Source: Paracoccus yibinensis
GTDB taxonomy: Bacteria > Pseudomonadota > Alphaproteobacteria > Rhodobacterales > Rhodobacteraceae
NCBI RefSeq assembly: GCF_030846195.1
Contig: NZ_JAVCWH010000002.1
Span: 248,001-312,000, forward strand
Direction of reading: 5' to 3'
DNA length: 64,000 nt
The translations under genes and the position numbers were made by a program. The notes under the pieces are model-generated. The model saw only the letters and a program-made list of their open reading frames with translations, was not told the DNA's origin and did no database searches. Positions within the stretch are counted from its first letter, which is position 1. Every line of letters starts with the position of its first letter. Below, piece by piece: positions 18,301-26,311 of the stretch.

Positions 18301-19188
18301 CTTGGGCTGCACCACGCACTGGCCGATGCGCAGGTCGCTGCCAAACCAGGATACGACCACCGACACCGATCCGACGTTTGGCAACTCACGGCCAAGAACG
18401 TTCATCGAAACGGTGAAATCGGTGCCGCCCATGGGCGTGCTGACGTTCATTGAGCGCAGTTCGCCCAGACCAAGGTCCTGATGGACCGGAGTAGTCGCCA
18501 GAGAATACTCGCCCGTTCCAGGGATCAGCGCGACAGCCTTCACATCGCGACACAATCCGCTGCCATCCTGCGCAGGCGACGTCACCTCGAAGCTCAGCTG
18601 AGGCATCCGGTTGCCCCAGGCCTCCAGGGTCAAATCCTCCAGCACGACATAGGCAAGCCCACGATAGGCAGGCGCCATACCGCCCTCATGCGCGGCAATC
18701 GCCGGGTCGGGCTGTTGGGTTTCATCACCGGTGTAAACGCGCATGTTCAGGTCATCAGGCGAAATTTCCTCGCCATCTGCCCATACCCGCCCGACGCCCA
18801 GGATACGTCCCTCGCACAGGGCAAGCGCGACCGACAGGCGATAACTGATCTGCGTGACCTTCGACTTCGGCGCACCCTTGCCGCCGCCGGCATCCTCGGA
18901 CCGCGCAATCTCCTCCAGGGGAGAGGCCCAGATGACATGGCCCGGCAAGCGCATTTGTCCCCAGATCCGCGGGATCGGCGCGCCTTCGCCTGCGGTTTGC
19001 AGGCGCAGGCGGTCGATGCGGCCGGTTTCGACAGCCTTGGATCCATTGCCCAGCAACCGCTGATCGATGACCCGGCCGACTGTTGCGCCGACTGCACGGC
19101 CGATCACGGCGCCCGACAGGCCAAGAACCGCACCGCCGAAGCTTCCGCCAATCGACGCCCCTACGGCCGACAGCATGATGGTCGCCAT
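15304..19188 (-). CDS. GTA tail tip protein g15 (megatron)
   Basis: 1294 residues, the size of the GTA megatron, the largest structural protein, which forms the tail tip and contacts the recipient envelope. The glycine-rich N-terminus (GASIGGSFGGAVLGLSGAVIG) is followed by phage tail-tip domains, a GTA TIM-barrel-like glycosidase domain at about 430-740 (FIGIDNYMPLSDWRDG, WFTEYGCAALDKATNQP), a tail-protein domain and a C-terminal beta-rich segment. It follows g14 by 22 bases on the same strand. Its frame is intact over 3.9 kb, arguing that the cluster is under selection. Confidence 0.95.
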   Translation of the reverse strand: MATIMLSAVGASIGGSFGGAVLGLSGAVIGRAVGATVGRVIDQRLLGNGSKAVETGRIDRLRLQTAGEGAPIPRIWGQMRLPGHVIWASPLEEIARSEDAGGGKGAPKSKVTQISYRLSVALALCEGRILGVGRVWADGEEISPDDLNMRVYTGDETQQPDPAIAAHEGGMAPAYRGLAYVVLEDLTLEAWGNRMPQLSFEVTSPAQDGSGLCRDVKAVALIPGTGEYSLATTPVHQDLGLGELRSMNVSTPMGGTDFTVSMNVLGRELPNVGSVSVVVSWFGSDLRIGQCVVQPKVEQREIDGEEIPWRVSGIGRDAAVPVARVNDRPIYGGTPADQVVVEGLRAIAASGRKAIFYPFILMEQTAGNKLADPYGADEQPVMPWRGRITTSIAPGRPGSVDGTSAADAEVEAFFGTAAVDDFSRDGDSVNYRGPEEWSYRRFILHYAHLCAAAGGIDAFLIGSEMIGMTQIRGAGNSYPAVQQLCRLAHDVRRILGPSVKIGYAADWSEYFGHHPGGGELFFHLDPLWAHPDIDFIGIDNYMPLSDWRDGEDHLDARWGHIGNPAYLEANVCGGEGYDWYYASDADRQAQRRTPITDGAYDEAWVWKYKDLVSWWQNLHYDRPNGVRSRQATGWVPGSKPIWFTEYGCAALDKATNQPNKFLDAMSSESTLPFYSSGQRDDAIQAAYIQAVTAYWSSPANNPSMEDGRRMVDLDRAHVWCWDARPYPAFPARTDLWSDGPAWQRGHWLNGRAGSVLLSSVIGDICREAGVANFDVSAVTGVVRGFHVNGGETSRAALQPILLAHGLDTVERDGSLRFVPRDGRVTRDLGPEHLAIGDEVNGFETTRQAQVELSGRLRLTHVEAGGSYTTATTEVSLADADGNSVSDSEFAMSLTRAEGRAIAERWLAEAVVSRDTARFALPPSAADLGPGDVIRMDDGQGDPKRWRIDRVERAGAITVDAVRVEPGVYRPAVTNEDDRLASRYTPPLPVWSLFLDLPLLKGDEQPRAPYLAATAKPWPGTVVAYSSIESEGGFELNTTLNRRAFIGRTETPLGRARPGVLDRGAPLLVRLKDASLRSVGQKALLAGANALAIGDGSMENWEIIQFSNAVPVGKDLWAISDRLRGQAGTDGIMPEVWPKGSVVVLLDGAAQQVALPPSARGQERFWRIGPARRAFDDSSYRTRETQARGIGLRPYAPCHLSAQGRTLGWIRRSRVDGDGWDGADIPLGEVRERYRVRILRNGLVLHEADVSAPEYTVPEQVWNSAWQGGVFVVAVAQLSDQFGPGPFVRRTFNDE

Positions 19189-19210
19189 AATGGCCTCCTA
19201 AGTCTGTGAT

Positions 19211-19645
19211 TCAGGGAAAGCGGAACCGGGCAGCGATCCGGTTCTGCCAGGGGGTCGTCAACGGACTGTCGATGACACCATGCGCATTATAGGCGTGTAT
19301 GAAGCGAGGCGCCGGGCCGGCATCAGACAGGATACCCAAGTGTTTGGCGACCGCGCCGGCACGCATCCGAAACAGCAAGACCTCGCCCGGCTCCAACGGT
19401 GCACGGCGAGCCACCGGCACGAAATGGCGCAATGCGGCGGTCATCAGCAACTCCTGCCCGCCGCCCTCTCCCCAGTCGGCGGTATAGGGTGGGGGTGTCT
19501 CCGGCTCTGACCCATGACACTCGCGCCAGACGCCCCGGATCAGGCCCAGACAGTCGCAGGCAACGCCCTTCACACTCGCCTGATGCTGGTAGGGCGTTCC
19601 GATCCAGGCACGGGCCATTTCTACGATATCGTCTGCCATGGTCAT
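19211..19645 (-). CDS. GTA NlpC/P60 peptidase g14
   Basis: 144 residues, a compact NlpC/P60 cysteine peptidase. The catalytic Cys lies in ACDCLGLIRG (about residue 30-35), and His in VAKHLGIL near 97. In GTA tails this protein is thought to cut cell-wall peptides during DNA entry. The ATG at 19645 overlaps the g13 stop (ATGA); an alternative start lies two codons on. The pair g13-g14 is thus translationally coupled. Confidence 0.92.
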   Translation of the reverse strand: MTMADDIVEMARAWIGTPYQHQASVKGVACDCLGLIRGVWRECHGSEPETPPPYTADWGEGGGQELLMTAALRHFVPVARRAPLEPGEVLLFRMRAGAVAKHLGILSDAGPAPRFIHAYNAHGVIDSPLTTPWQNRIAARFRFP

Positions 19646-20466
19646 CGGCCTGCCTGCGGGGCCATGATCCAATCCTCCGAAGGAAGATGAGGAAAGCCAC
19701 GAAAGTTCAGAAAATTATCGAACTTCTCACGGCATGTTACTGCTCTCTTGTCACAGCCCGCAGTAATTTGGACACGATCCCCGGCGGCTGGCGCAATGCC
19801 CAGGCCCTGCCACAATTCGATCTGTCGGGCGCCGTCCGGCAAGGCCGTATCGTTCTTGATCGTGCCCCGCAGCCCCTCTGCCTCACCTGCAAGAACCAGA
19901 AGGCTGCCGCGTTCGAACCACCCTGCTTCATAGGCTGGAAACCCCGCAAAGTGCAGGATTCGCCCGTCCTCAATGCCTGCAATCGCAGCCTCGGCCATGA
20001 ATGTTTCATTGGCGAGGTCCAGCTTGCAGCGTCCATCCCCAAGGCGTGCCGAACAGCGCGGATGAAACACGCGTCCGCGTGCGGCGTTCAAAGGCTCGGA
20101 CAATCCGCGCAGTTCGGCACGAAAGGCGCCCTGGGACCGCGCGATCTCACCCAAGCTGCCTGCGAAGACCAGCCGCCGGGTAGACACGTTTGTCCAGTCC
20201 ACCTCCCACATCTTGACAGCGGCACCGTCCCATCGCCCGGCCAGCACGTCCTTTTCCGTAATGGCGTCGTCCGACAGCGCCCCCTCGGCCTCGGAATTGT
20301 CAACGGAAAGTCCTGTCGCCTGCACCAGGGCTCGGGCTGACATACCGTGATCCGGGCGAAAATGGATGCCGTCAAAACTCAGCCCTGCATCATGATCGGT
20401 GAAACCCAGAGCCATCCCGTCCGCACGCTGCACCATCCAGGCGCGCGCGATCGTTGTCGTCGTCAT
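19642..20466 (-). CDS. GTA baseplate hub protein g13 (DUF2163)
   Basis: 274 residues, the DUF2163/DUF2163-C family size. It links the distal tail ring to the tip. The C-terminal signature AGCDKRAVTCREKFDNFLNF is clear, and four cysteines in HPRCSARLGDGRCK, GCDK and VTCREKF may bind an iron-sulfur cluster, as I recall from the R. capsulatus GTA structure. The ATG overlaps the g12 stop. Confidence 0.92.
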   Translation of the reverse strand: MTTTTIARAWMVQRADGMALGFTDHDAGLSFDGIHFRPDHGMSARALVQATGLSVDNSEAEGALSDDAITEKDVLAGRWDGAAVKMWEVDWTNVSTRRLVFAGSLGEIARSQGAFRAELRGLSEPLNAARGRVFHPRCSARLGDGRCKLDLANETFMAEAAIAGIEDGRILHFAGFPAYEAGWFERGSLLVLAGEAEGLRGTIKNDTALPDGARQIELWQGLGIAPAAGDRVQITAGCDKRAVTCREKFDNFLNFRGFPHLPSEDWIMAPQAGR

Positions 20467-21095
20467 ACCCGCACCTCGATTACAGGAATGGCGGGCATTT
20501 CGCCGGCTTGAAAAGACGCGACCGACACGGCGATCCGGTCGGTATCGAACCGCACCGGCACATCGAACTCGAAACCCGCCGTTATCTCGGCCCCCGGTTC
20601 CGGCGCATCGGCAAAGGTGATCACGCCAGTCGCATGATCGACAGCATAATGCATTCCGGGGAACACCTCGTTTCCGCCGATCCCTGCCTTTACTGTGTCC
20701 TTCACCGGCTTGCTGATCGGCCTTGCATAGCTGCCCGGACCCGAGGAATAGATCTTGGTCAATTGAAAGACCTTTGTTACCCCATCCCCTGACGCGATTT
20801 TCTGATCGTCAAAGGACGGCACGCGCGAAGGCAGGCAGCTTTTGTAATCTGACCAATCCTTCCAGCGGAACCCGTGCAACTGACCGGCCCGTGCCTCGAA
20901 GAAGGCGACCAGGGCAGACAAGTCGTCCAGGGACCGCAGCCCCATTCCCGCATCATAACGGCGTCGCGCATGGGCCCAGGGGGTGTTGCGTTCCTCGAAC
21001 CCGCTGGCCAAGGCCACGATTTCGGTCCGGCGCTCGGGACCGCCGATGGAGCCGAACGACAGGTTTGCCGGAAATCTTACCTCGTGAAATGCCAT
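20463..21095 (-). CDS. GTA distal tail protein g12 (DUF2460)
   Basis: 210 residues. DUF2460 proteins form the distal tail ring between tube and hub. The opening FHEVRFPANLSFGSIGGPER is the family signature, with RRRYDAGMGLRSLDDL and FRWKDWSDYKS later. The ATG at 21095 is 13 bases past the g11 stop and gives the canonical N-terminus. Confidence 0.93.
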   Translation of the reverse strand: MAFHEVRFPANLSFGSIGGPERRTEIVALASGFEERNTPWAHARRRYDAGMGLRSLDDLSALVAFFEARAGQLHGFRWKDWSDYKSCLPSRVPSFDDQKIASGDGVTKVFQLTKIYSSGPGSYARPISKPVKDTVKAGIGGNEVFPGMHYAVDHATGVITFADAPEPGAEITAGFEFDVPVRFDTDRIAVSVASFQAGEMPAIPVIEVRV

Positions 21096-21108
21096 CTTGG
21101 CCCCTGTC

Positions 21109-21765
21109 TCAGCTGTTACGTTCGCCGCGCGCCAGCACCCGCCCAAGCTGTGCGGCGATTTGCGACTGGCTGCGTTGGAAACCCGCCACATCGGGGGTAG
21201 TCACGTTTACCGTGACATTCATGGGACGCGAGCCGCCTCCAGCGGCTGCCACGCCCAGCCTGCCATCGGCACCCCGCCGCAGCGGCATGATCGCTTCGGG
21301 ACCTGCCTCGCCCATCAAACCGGTGGCCCCACGCATGGGAAAATGCGTTGGCTGACTGACGACCCCGCCCTTGGCAAAGGGCATCACCCGGCCTTGGACA
21401 AAAGCGCCGCCATTGGCGAAAGGCATCGCGCCCGATAGCATCCCGCCAAGGCCTTGGGCAAGGGACCCGGCCAGGGCATTCTCGACAGGCTTCATCGCCA
21501 TCGAGAAGACAGTGTCCGCAATCGACCGCCCGATGCCCTTCAGCGCGTCCGACAGCTTCTCACCGTCGAAGATCAGCCCGTCGAAGGCCCGTCGCAGCCC
21601 GCCCTCGATGCCTGAACTCAGTGACCCGACTTCACGCGCAGTCACGGTCACGGATTGCCGCAAGCGGTCAAGCTCCGCCTCGAAGGCGGCGGTCATGCGG
21701 CTGGTCTGGCTGAACCCTTCATCCAGTTGATCCAGCGTTGAACTGAACCCATCCTTGTTGGCCAT
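21109..21765 (-). CDS. GTA tape measure protein g11
   Basis: 218 residues, as short as expected for the short GTA tail. A helical first half (about 1-75, DRLRQSVTVTAREVGSL) is followed by a hydrophobic segment and repeats of MPFANGGAFVQGRVMPFAKGGVV, the glycine-rich signature of tail tape measure C-termini, then GEAGPEAIMPLRRG. It should set tail length and be threaded inside the tube. Confidence 0.92.
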   Translation of the reverse strand: MANKDGFSSTLDQLDEGFSQTSRMTAAFEAELDRLRQSVTVTAREVGSLSSGIEGGLRRAFDGLIFDGEKLSDALKGIGRSIADTVFSMAMKPVENALAGSLAQGLGGMLSGAMPFANGGAFVQGRVMPFAKGGVVSQPTHFPMRGATGLMGEAGPEAIMPLRRGADGRLGVAAAGGGSRPMNVTVNVTTPDVAGFQRSQSQIAAQLGRVLARGERNS

Positions 21766-21777
21766 AGATCCTTGCCC

Positions 21778-21981
21778 CTATCCAGATGTTTCCCTTGGCC
21801 GATCGGGATAGCGCGCGGCCAGCTCCGCCAGCCTGTCCCGCGTCATGGCGGGCGATCCCGCCTCGACCCCCAGCATCAGCGCCAGTTCCGCGGGCGTCAG
21901 CGCCCAGAACTGGTCCGGGCGCAGCCCCAAGCCGCGCATCCCGGCCCGCATCAGGCCGGGCCAGTCCAGGCCCCCGCTCAT
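21778..21981 (-). CDS. GTA g10.1, small tail assembly chaperone-like protein
   Basis: 67 residues. The pattern LDWPGLMRAGMRGLGLRPDQFWALTPAELALMLG is the phage tail assembly chaperone family found between g10 and the tape measure in GTAs. The start ATG at 21981 overlaps the g10 stop, so expression follows g10. It would act transiently in tape measure and tube assembly. Confidence 0.88.
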   Translation of the reverse strand: MSGGLDWPGLMRAGMRGLGLRPDQFWALTPAELALMLGVEAGSPAMTRDRLAELAARYPDRPRETSG

Positions 21982-22292
21982 GAAAGGGTCCGAAATGCCC
22001 GCGCCAGAAGCTCGGCGGCCGCCCGGCCGGCTGCCACCGGCCCGCCGCCGATCTCGACCGTCAACAGATCCGCCGCCGTTCCGCGCCAGCCGCCCCCGCG
22101 CAGACCCGCCACCAGCACGGCCAGCACATCACGGCTGCTGAAGCGGCCTTGCTCGAACCGCCCGGCAATTGCCATCAGGCTGTCGGCGCCCAGGTCATGC
22201 TCCAGTTCAGCCAGGGCGCCCAGCGTCAGTCGGGCGGTATGGGCGGTGCCGTCCAGCACCACCTCGACCTCTCCGCGCAACGGATTAGCCAT
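21978..22292 (-). CDS. GTA g10, tail assembly chaperone (GTA-gp10 family)
   Basis: 104 residues, matching the GTA gp10 family. ANPLRGEVEVVLDGTAHTARLTLGALAELEHDLG is the characteristic N-terminus. The ATG at 22292 shares a base with the g9 stop (TGATG); a GTG one codon earlier is the alternative. Position between major tail protein and tape measure fits a tail assembly chaperone. Confidence 0.9.
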   Translation of the reverse strand: MANPLRGEVEVVLDGTAHTARLTLGALAELEHDLGADSLMAIAGRFEQGRFSSRDVLAVLVAGLRGGGWRGTAADLLTVEIGGGPVAAGRAAAELLARAFRTLS

Positions 22293-22705
22293 CACAGCGC
22301 CACGAATGTCAGCGCGCCAGCGGATGCCATCGTGACTTCATAGGTAGCCTCGCCATTGTAGCTTCCGGCATATTCCAGCGCAGTGATCTGGAACGGTCCC
22401 TCCACGGTGCCGAAATCCGGGATCACGACCTGGAAGCGCGGCACCTCTCCGTCAAAGAAGATCTGGCGTGCCCGCCCATCGGTATTGGCGTCGCGAAACA
22501 CGCCCGACCCGGAAATCGACGCGCTGCGCACGCCAGCCCCGCCCAGCAGCTCGCGCCAGCCGCCTTCGCTTTCCAGACTGGTCACATCGACCGTCTCGGC
22601 ATTGAACGACAGGCGCGATGCGCGAAGACCCGCAATGGTCTCGAACGCCCCGTCGCCAGTCATGTCCATCTTGATCAGCAGATCGCGTCCATTCTGTGCC
22701 GCCAT
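22292..22705 (-). CDS. GTA major tail protein g9 (TP901-1 family)
   Basis: 137 residues, the size of the tube-forming TP901-1-type major tail protein. Visible are AAQNGRDLLIKMDMTGDG at the start, RASRLSFNAETVDVTSLESEGGWRELL and the C-terminal YNGEATYEVTMASAG, all characteristic. It starts 11 bases past the g8 stop. Copies of this protein form the tail tube. Confidence 0.95.
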   Translation of the reverse strand: MAAQNGRDLLIKMDMTGDGAFETIAGLRASRLSFNAETVDVTSLESEGGWRELLGGAGVRSASISGSGVFRDANTDGRARQIFFDGEVPRFQVVIPDFGTVEGPFQITALEYAGSYNGEATYEVTMASAGALTFVAL

Positions 22706-22716
22706 GGCTTGTCTCC

Positions 22717-23136
22717 TCAGCCCAGATCTATCCGCGCGCGAAAGGTCAGATCGACCCGCCGCGCGGCACCGTTTTCCACCCGGCGCGCCCTGGCGCGCAG
22801 GAACCACAGGGCAGTCAGCCGCCCCTTGCTCAGCGTCAGGGGCGCCTGGTCCAGCGCGTCGGCCACAGCGGCGGCCGCCGCCTTGACTGCGGCAAAACCC
22901 CCGCCCTGCCCCGCGCCCGAAAGCACGGATACGACAAAATCGTGCCGCGACCCCGCCGCCGTCATGTCGCTTGCATCCACGACATCCTCGGGACCAAGCG
23001 ACACAAAGACGCCCGCAGGCGCCTCGACCGGCATCGCGTCGAAGATTGCGTCTCCTACCATGTCGGTCAGGGCGGGATCCGCGCGCAGGTGCTGATAAAC
23101 CGCCCCTTGCAGGGCGACGCTTGCCGCAAAGCTCAT
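22717..23136 (-). CDS. GTA tail terminator g8 (DUF3168)
   Basis: 139 residues of the DUF3168 family, which caps the tail tube at the head side. Family features are ALQGAVYQHLRADPAL, GVFVSLGPEDVVDAS and HDFVVSVLSGAGQG. The ATG at 23136 overlaps the g7 stop (ATGA). Confidence 0.92.
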   Translation of the reverse strand: MSFAASVALQGAVYQHLRADPALTDMVGDAIFDAMPVEAPAGVFVSLGPEDVVDASDMTAAGSRHDFVVSVLSGAGQGGGFAAVKAAAAAVADALDQAPLTLSKGRLTALWFLRARARRVENGAARRVDLTFRARIDLG

Positions 23137-23471
23137 GTCTGCTTCTCCTCTCGGGCAAAACAGGTCAGCCACTGGCCAGAGGGGTCACGCTCTGCCACCG
23201 CCTCGATGACAAATGTCCGCTGCCCCATCCGCAACCGCTGGCCTGCGGCTGGGCGGCGCGGATCCTCGGCCCTGGCACCCCGGACTGTGATCCGCCAAGA
23301 CACGACGCTTTCGGGACCGACTTCGGCGCCGCGCTCCTGTCCCGCCTTGGCCTTCATTTCGGCCCACAGCGAACCGATGGGCTGCCAGACGGTGCGATAG
23401 CCGCCCATTCCGTCGTCCTGCCGGGCAGATCCTTCCAGAGCCAACCGAACATTCAGCCTGGGCATACTCAT
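23133..23471 (-). CDS. GTA head closure (stopper) protein g7
   Basis: 112 residues, the phage head-tail adaptor/stopper family. The RTVWQPIGSLWAEMKAKAG core and ADQRFVIEA-like segment (RTFVIEAVAERDPSG) are typical. It seals the portal and adaptor before tail joining. Its ATG overlaps the g6 stop. Confidence 0.9.
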   Translation of the reverse strand: MSMPRLNVRLALEGSARQDDGMGGYRTVWQPIGSLWAEMKAKAGQERGAEVGPESVVSWRITVRGARAEDPRRPAAGQRLRMGQRTFVIEAVAERDPSGQWLTCFAREEKQT

Positions 23472-24085
23472 CGCCGTGCCTCTCGGCTGCCGCGTCCTGC
23501 CAGCGTCCGAACCTGCCGCCAGCGTTCGATCAAGGCGCTGACGCCGAAAGGCATAGCCCCCTTTGCGCCCGACTGGCCCCTATCCTCATAATATTGTGCC
23601 GCCAGCATGATCACCGCCTGCGCCAGATCGGCAGGAACCTGCGACCAGGCCTCACCGAACCCGGCCCGGAAGGTCACATTGACCAAGCCCCTGCGCGGCA
23701 CATGCGGCAGGATCACCCCGGCAGGCAGGATCATCGGGCGCTGCCCATGCGGCAGAAGCCGCCAGTTTTCCGCCGGAACCTCCGTGACGGTGCCCATGCC
23801 GTCATCGATCTCGATCCTTTCGACAGCGTTTACCGGGGCCAGGGGAAGGGTCTGGCCCAGCCGGTCGCGCCAGTCGTCCAGTTGCATTCGAAAGCGCCGT
23901 GTCAGCAGTACCTTGCCCGTGCGCGCCTCGATCGTGGCGATCGCCGCACGCAGAAAGCCTGCCAAGGCCATGTCCTCGGCACTGTCCTGCGCAATCTCGA
24001 AACCCGTTCCAAGTCGCAAATGCTCGCGCAGCGCCGCGACAGGCAGCGCCTCGGCCGCCGGCGCCGTTTCCTCGATCAGCATCAT
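23468..24085 (-). CDS. GTA head-tail adaptor g6
   Basis: 205 residues. The head-tail connector family is shown by AALREHLRLG, an all-helical core (AGFLRAAIATIEARTGKVLL) and AVIMLAAQYYEDRG near the C-terminus. The first of two ATGs at 24085 is taken because GGGAGG lies 9 bases before it; a longer reading to 24124 would begin in the hairpin region. It binds the portal ring. Confidence 0.9.
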   Translation of the reverse strand: MMLIEETAPAAEALPVAALREHLRLGTGFEIAQDSAEDMALAGFLRAAIATIEARTGKVLLTRRFRMQLDDWRDRLGQTLPLAPVNAVERIEIDDGMGTVTEVPAENWRLLPHGQRPMILPAGVILPHVPRRGLVNVTFRAGFGEAWSQVPADLAQAVIMLAAQYYEDRGQSGAKGAMPFGVSALIERWRQVRTLAGRGSREARR

Positions 24086-24127
24086 CTCGCGAACCTCCCG
24101 TCTTGCTGTCCGCTCGTCATCCACCGG

Positions 24128-24152
24128 GACAAGGCCCGCCGGGGGCCTTGTC
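24128..24152. other. 10-bp perfect hairpin between GTA g5 and g6
   Basis: GACAAGGCCC and GGGCCTTGTC form a perfect 10-bp stem with a 5-base loop. On the transcribed minus strand it falls 43 bases before the g6 start and has no T run, so it looks like an mRNA stability or processing element rather than a terminator. Confidence 0.6.
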
Positions 24153-24165
24153 GTCGCATCAGATC

Positions 24166-24253
24166 GGGAAAGACCGCGCCCGCGCGCCAGCCATCAGCAC
24201 GCGCGGACAGTTGCAAAGCCAGGATGGCCATCGACCCGTGCGCGGTCTTTCCC
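24166..24253. repeat. 14-bp perfect inverted repeat spanning the g5-g6 gap
   Basis: GGGAAAGACCGCGC at 24166-24179 is the exact reverse complement of GCGCGGTCTTTCCC at 24240-24253. A further CGCGCG pair (24181-24186 with 24200-24205) can form inside. The 191-base gap between the capsid gene and g6 holds no ORF, so an RNA-level role is likely. Confidence 0.65.
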
Positions 24254-24276
24254 TCACCTGTTCCCGCGATCCGGGA

Positions 24277-25440
24277 TCAGGCGAACTGCAGCAGCTTGAC
24301 GGCGCGGAAATCGGTCACGCCGCCGCCCACGCGCTTGGTCGCATAGAACAGCACATGCGGCTTGGCGCTGAACGGATCGCGCAGGACGCGCAGGTCGGGA
24401 CGCTCGACGATGGTATAGGCGGCGCGGAAATCGCCAAAGGCGATGGCCAGCGCGTCGGTGCCGATGTCGGGCATGTCCTCGCTGATCAGGACCGGATACC
24501 CCAGCAGCTGCGGGGTCTGCCCGGCGGCCAGGGCGTCGGTCCACAGGAACCGCCCATCGGCATCCTTCATCTTGCGGATCATCGCAGCGGTTTTCGAGTT
24601 CATGACGAAGCTGGCATTGACCCGGTATTCGGCGCCCAAGGCATAGATCAGGTCGATCAGCGCATCCGCCGGCGCGCTTGCGTTAAATCCGCCCGCTGTG
24701 CCGGTCTCGACCACGCCGATGGCGTTGGTCCCCGCCGTCGCGTTCAGCGCGGTCGGATAGGACAGGATCCCCTTCGGCTTGCCAACCCCGTCGCCGGTGA
24801 TGAAGGCTGCGGCCTCGGACCGGGCGAACTTGTCGGCGATGCGCTCGGCCAGCCAGGCCTCGACATCGAATGCCGCGTCGTCCAGCAGACGCTGGCTGGC
24901 CTTGGGCATGGCCGACAGCTCGTGCAGCGGGATCGAGATGCGTTCGATGTTGCCCGGCGTGGTTTCGGCGGCAGCCGTTTCGGTCGCCCAGCCCGCACCC
25001 ATCTCGTTTTTCTCGACCAGTACTTCATAGCTGGCGGATTCGATGGCCACGACATTGGCCAGCCTGCGCAGCGACGCACCCGAGCGCAGCACGTTCTGGA
25101 CCGTCTCGGCCACCTGCGGCGCGGCCAGGAAGCCGCCGTCGCTCGCCACCGTCAGGCCCTTTTCCTCGATGACCAGGCCGCGCAAGCCGTCATCGTCGCC
25201 GCTGCGCAGATAGGCGTTGAACGCCTTCTGATGAGGCACCTCGACCTCGGCGGTGGCGGACAGCGGGGTGCGGCCACGAATGGCGGTCTTGCGATCAAGC
25301 ATGTTCATACGCTCTTCCTGTGCAGTGAATTTCTTCTGAATGTCGTCACGAAAGCCCTTGAGTTCGCTGACGAACCCCATCATGGCTCCCTTCAGGTCGG
25401 CAGCCGTGCCGCCACCCTCCGCGGCTTTCACCTCGGTCAT
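24277..25440 (-). CDS. GTA major capsid protein g5 (HK97 fold)
   Basis: 387 residues, including an N-terminal scaffold-like helical region (about 1-85) that the g4 protease should remove. The mature part starts near VPHQKAFNAYLRSGD, and HK97-fold elements such as GGFLAAPQVAETV, DDAAFDVEAWLAERIADKFAR and GKPKGILSYP are clear. The ATG at 25440 has GAGGAG 7 bases upstream. It is the most abundant GTA protein. Confidence 0.96.
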   Translation of the reverse strand: MTEVKAAEGGGTAADLKGAMMGFVSELKGFRDDIQKKFTAQEERMNMLDRKTAIRGRTPLSATAEVEVPHQKAFNAYLRSGDDDGLRGLVIEEKGLTVASDGGFLAAPQVAETVQNVLRSGASLRRLANVVAIESASYEVLVEKNEMGAGWATETAAAETTPGNIERISIPLHELSAMPKASQRLLDDAAFDVEAWLAERIADKFARSEAAAFITGDGVGKPKGILSYPTALNATAGTNAIGVVETGTAGGFNASAPADALIDLIYALGAEYRVNASFVMNSKTAAMIRKMKDADGRFLWTDALAAGQTPQLLGYPVLISEDMPDIGTDALAIAFGDFRAAYTIVERPDLRVLRDPFSAKPHVLFYATKRVGGGVTDFRAVKLLQFA

Positions 25441-25542
25441 GGTCTGTCTCCTCATCGCGATGATCGGGGCCGACCCGCCCCTGTTTCGGATCCCCAAGGG
25501 CGATCCAAACCCGTAGGATGCGCGCTCGCACGCACCGCAATC

Positions 25543-26070
25543 TCAAACCCGCAAGGCTTCCGCCGCTGCCGTGAACAACGCCGCAACCTCGCGCAGATCG
25601 TCCGCCTCCTTGCGGCCCACCTTGGCTTCGGGCAGCATCGGGAAGGTCACCAGCGACACCTCCCACAACTCCACCTCGGCCAAGACGCGGCGACCCTGCT
25701 TGTCCCGCTCTGCGCGGATCGTGCGATAACCAATCGACAGCCCATCGATGGCACCTGCCTGGATCAAGGCCGCAGCCTCTCGCGCCTGTGTCACTTCGGG
25801 CAGCAGGCGACCCTTGACCCACAGACCCTTCTCGTCCTCGTGGATCTCGTCCCAGACGCCGATGGGCTTTGCGGGATCGTGCTGCCACAGCATCCGCACC
25901 TTGTCGCCCTTGGCTGCCAGCCGCGCCAGCGACGCGGCAAAGGCCCCAGGCGCCACCGCATCGCCGCCCTGGTCGGTCAGGCCGAACAGGCTGGCATAGC
26001 CCTCGATCACCTGCCCGTCCGACAGGACAGGCGCCCCACCCGCGAATTTCACCTCAAGTCCCGGAACCAT
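25543..26070 (-). CDS. GTA prohead protease g4 (HK97 family)
   Basis: 175 residues, peptidase family U35-like. It matures the capsid. Visible are EGYASLFGLTDQGGDAVAPGAF, the catalytic His in MLWQHDPAKPIGVW and the Ser region DGLSIGYRT. It starts 3 bases after the g3.5 stop. A gap of 102 bases separates it from g5. Confidence 0.95.
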   Translation of the reverse strand: MVPGLEVKFAGGAPVLSDGQVIEGYASLFGLTDQGGDAVAPGAFAASLARLAAKGDKVRMLWQHDPAKPIGVWDEIHEDEKGLWVKGRLLPEVTQAREAAALIQAGAIDGLSIGYRTIRAERDKQGRRVLAEVELWEVSLVTFPMLPEAKVGRKEADDLREVAALFTAAAEALRV

Positions 26071-26073
26071 CCA

Positions 26074-26307
26074 TCAGCCTCCTTTCGGCGCAAATTCCAG
26101 AATGCCCTGCACCGCCTGCGTCAGGATCACCGCAACGACGCCATAGACGGTCATCCACAGCCGCCGCTCCAGCCCCTCAATCAGCGCCTCGATCCGCTCC
26201 AGCCGCTTTTCCATGGTGCCGAACTGCAGCGCCATGATCCGTTCCTGCGTCTCGAACCGCTGGTCGTGCCAGCCGAAGCTGTCCTTGACGAAACGCGACC
26301 CCTCCAT
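26074..26307 (-). CDS. GTA g3.5, small protein with one membrane helix
   Basis: 77 residues. A charged helical N-terminus (EGSRFVKDSFGWHDQRFETQ) is followed by a coiled coil EKRLERIEALIEGLERR and a hydrophobic segment WMTVYGVVAVILTQAVQGIL. It occupies the g3.5 position of the R. capsulatus cluster; its role in particle formation is unclear. It starts 4 bases after the portal stop. Confidence 0.88.
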   Translation of the reverse strand: MEGSRFVKDSFGWHDQRFETQERIMALQFGTMEKRLERIEALIEGLERRLWMTVYGVVAVILTQAVQGILEFAPKGG

Positions 26308-26311
26308 GGGA

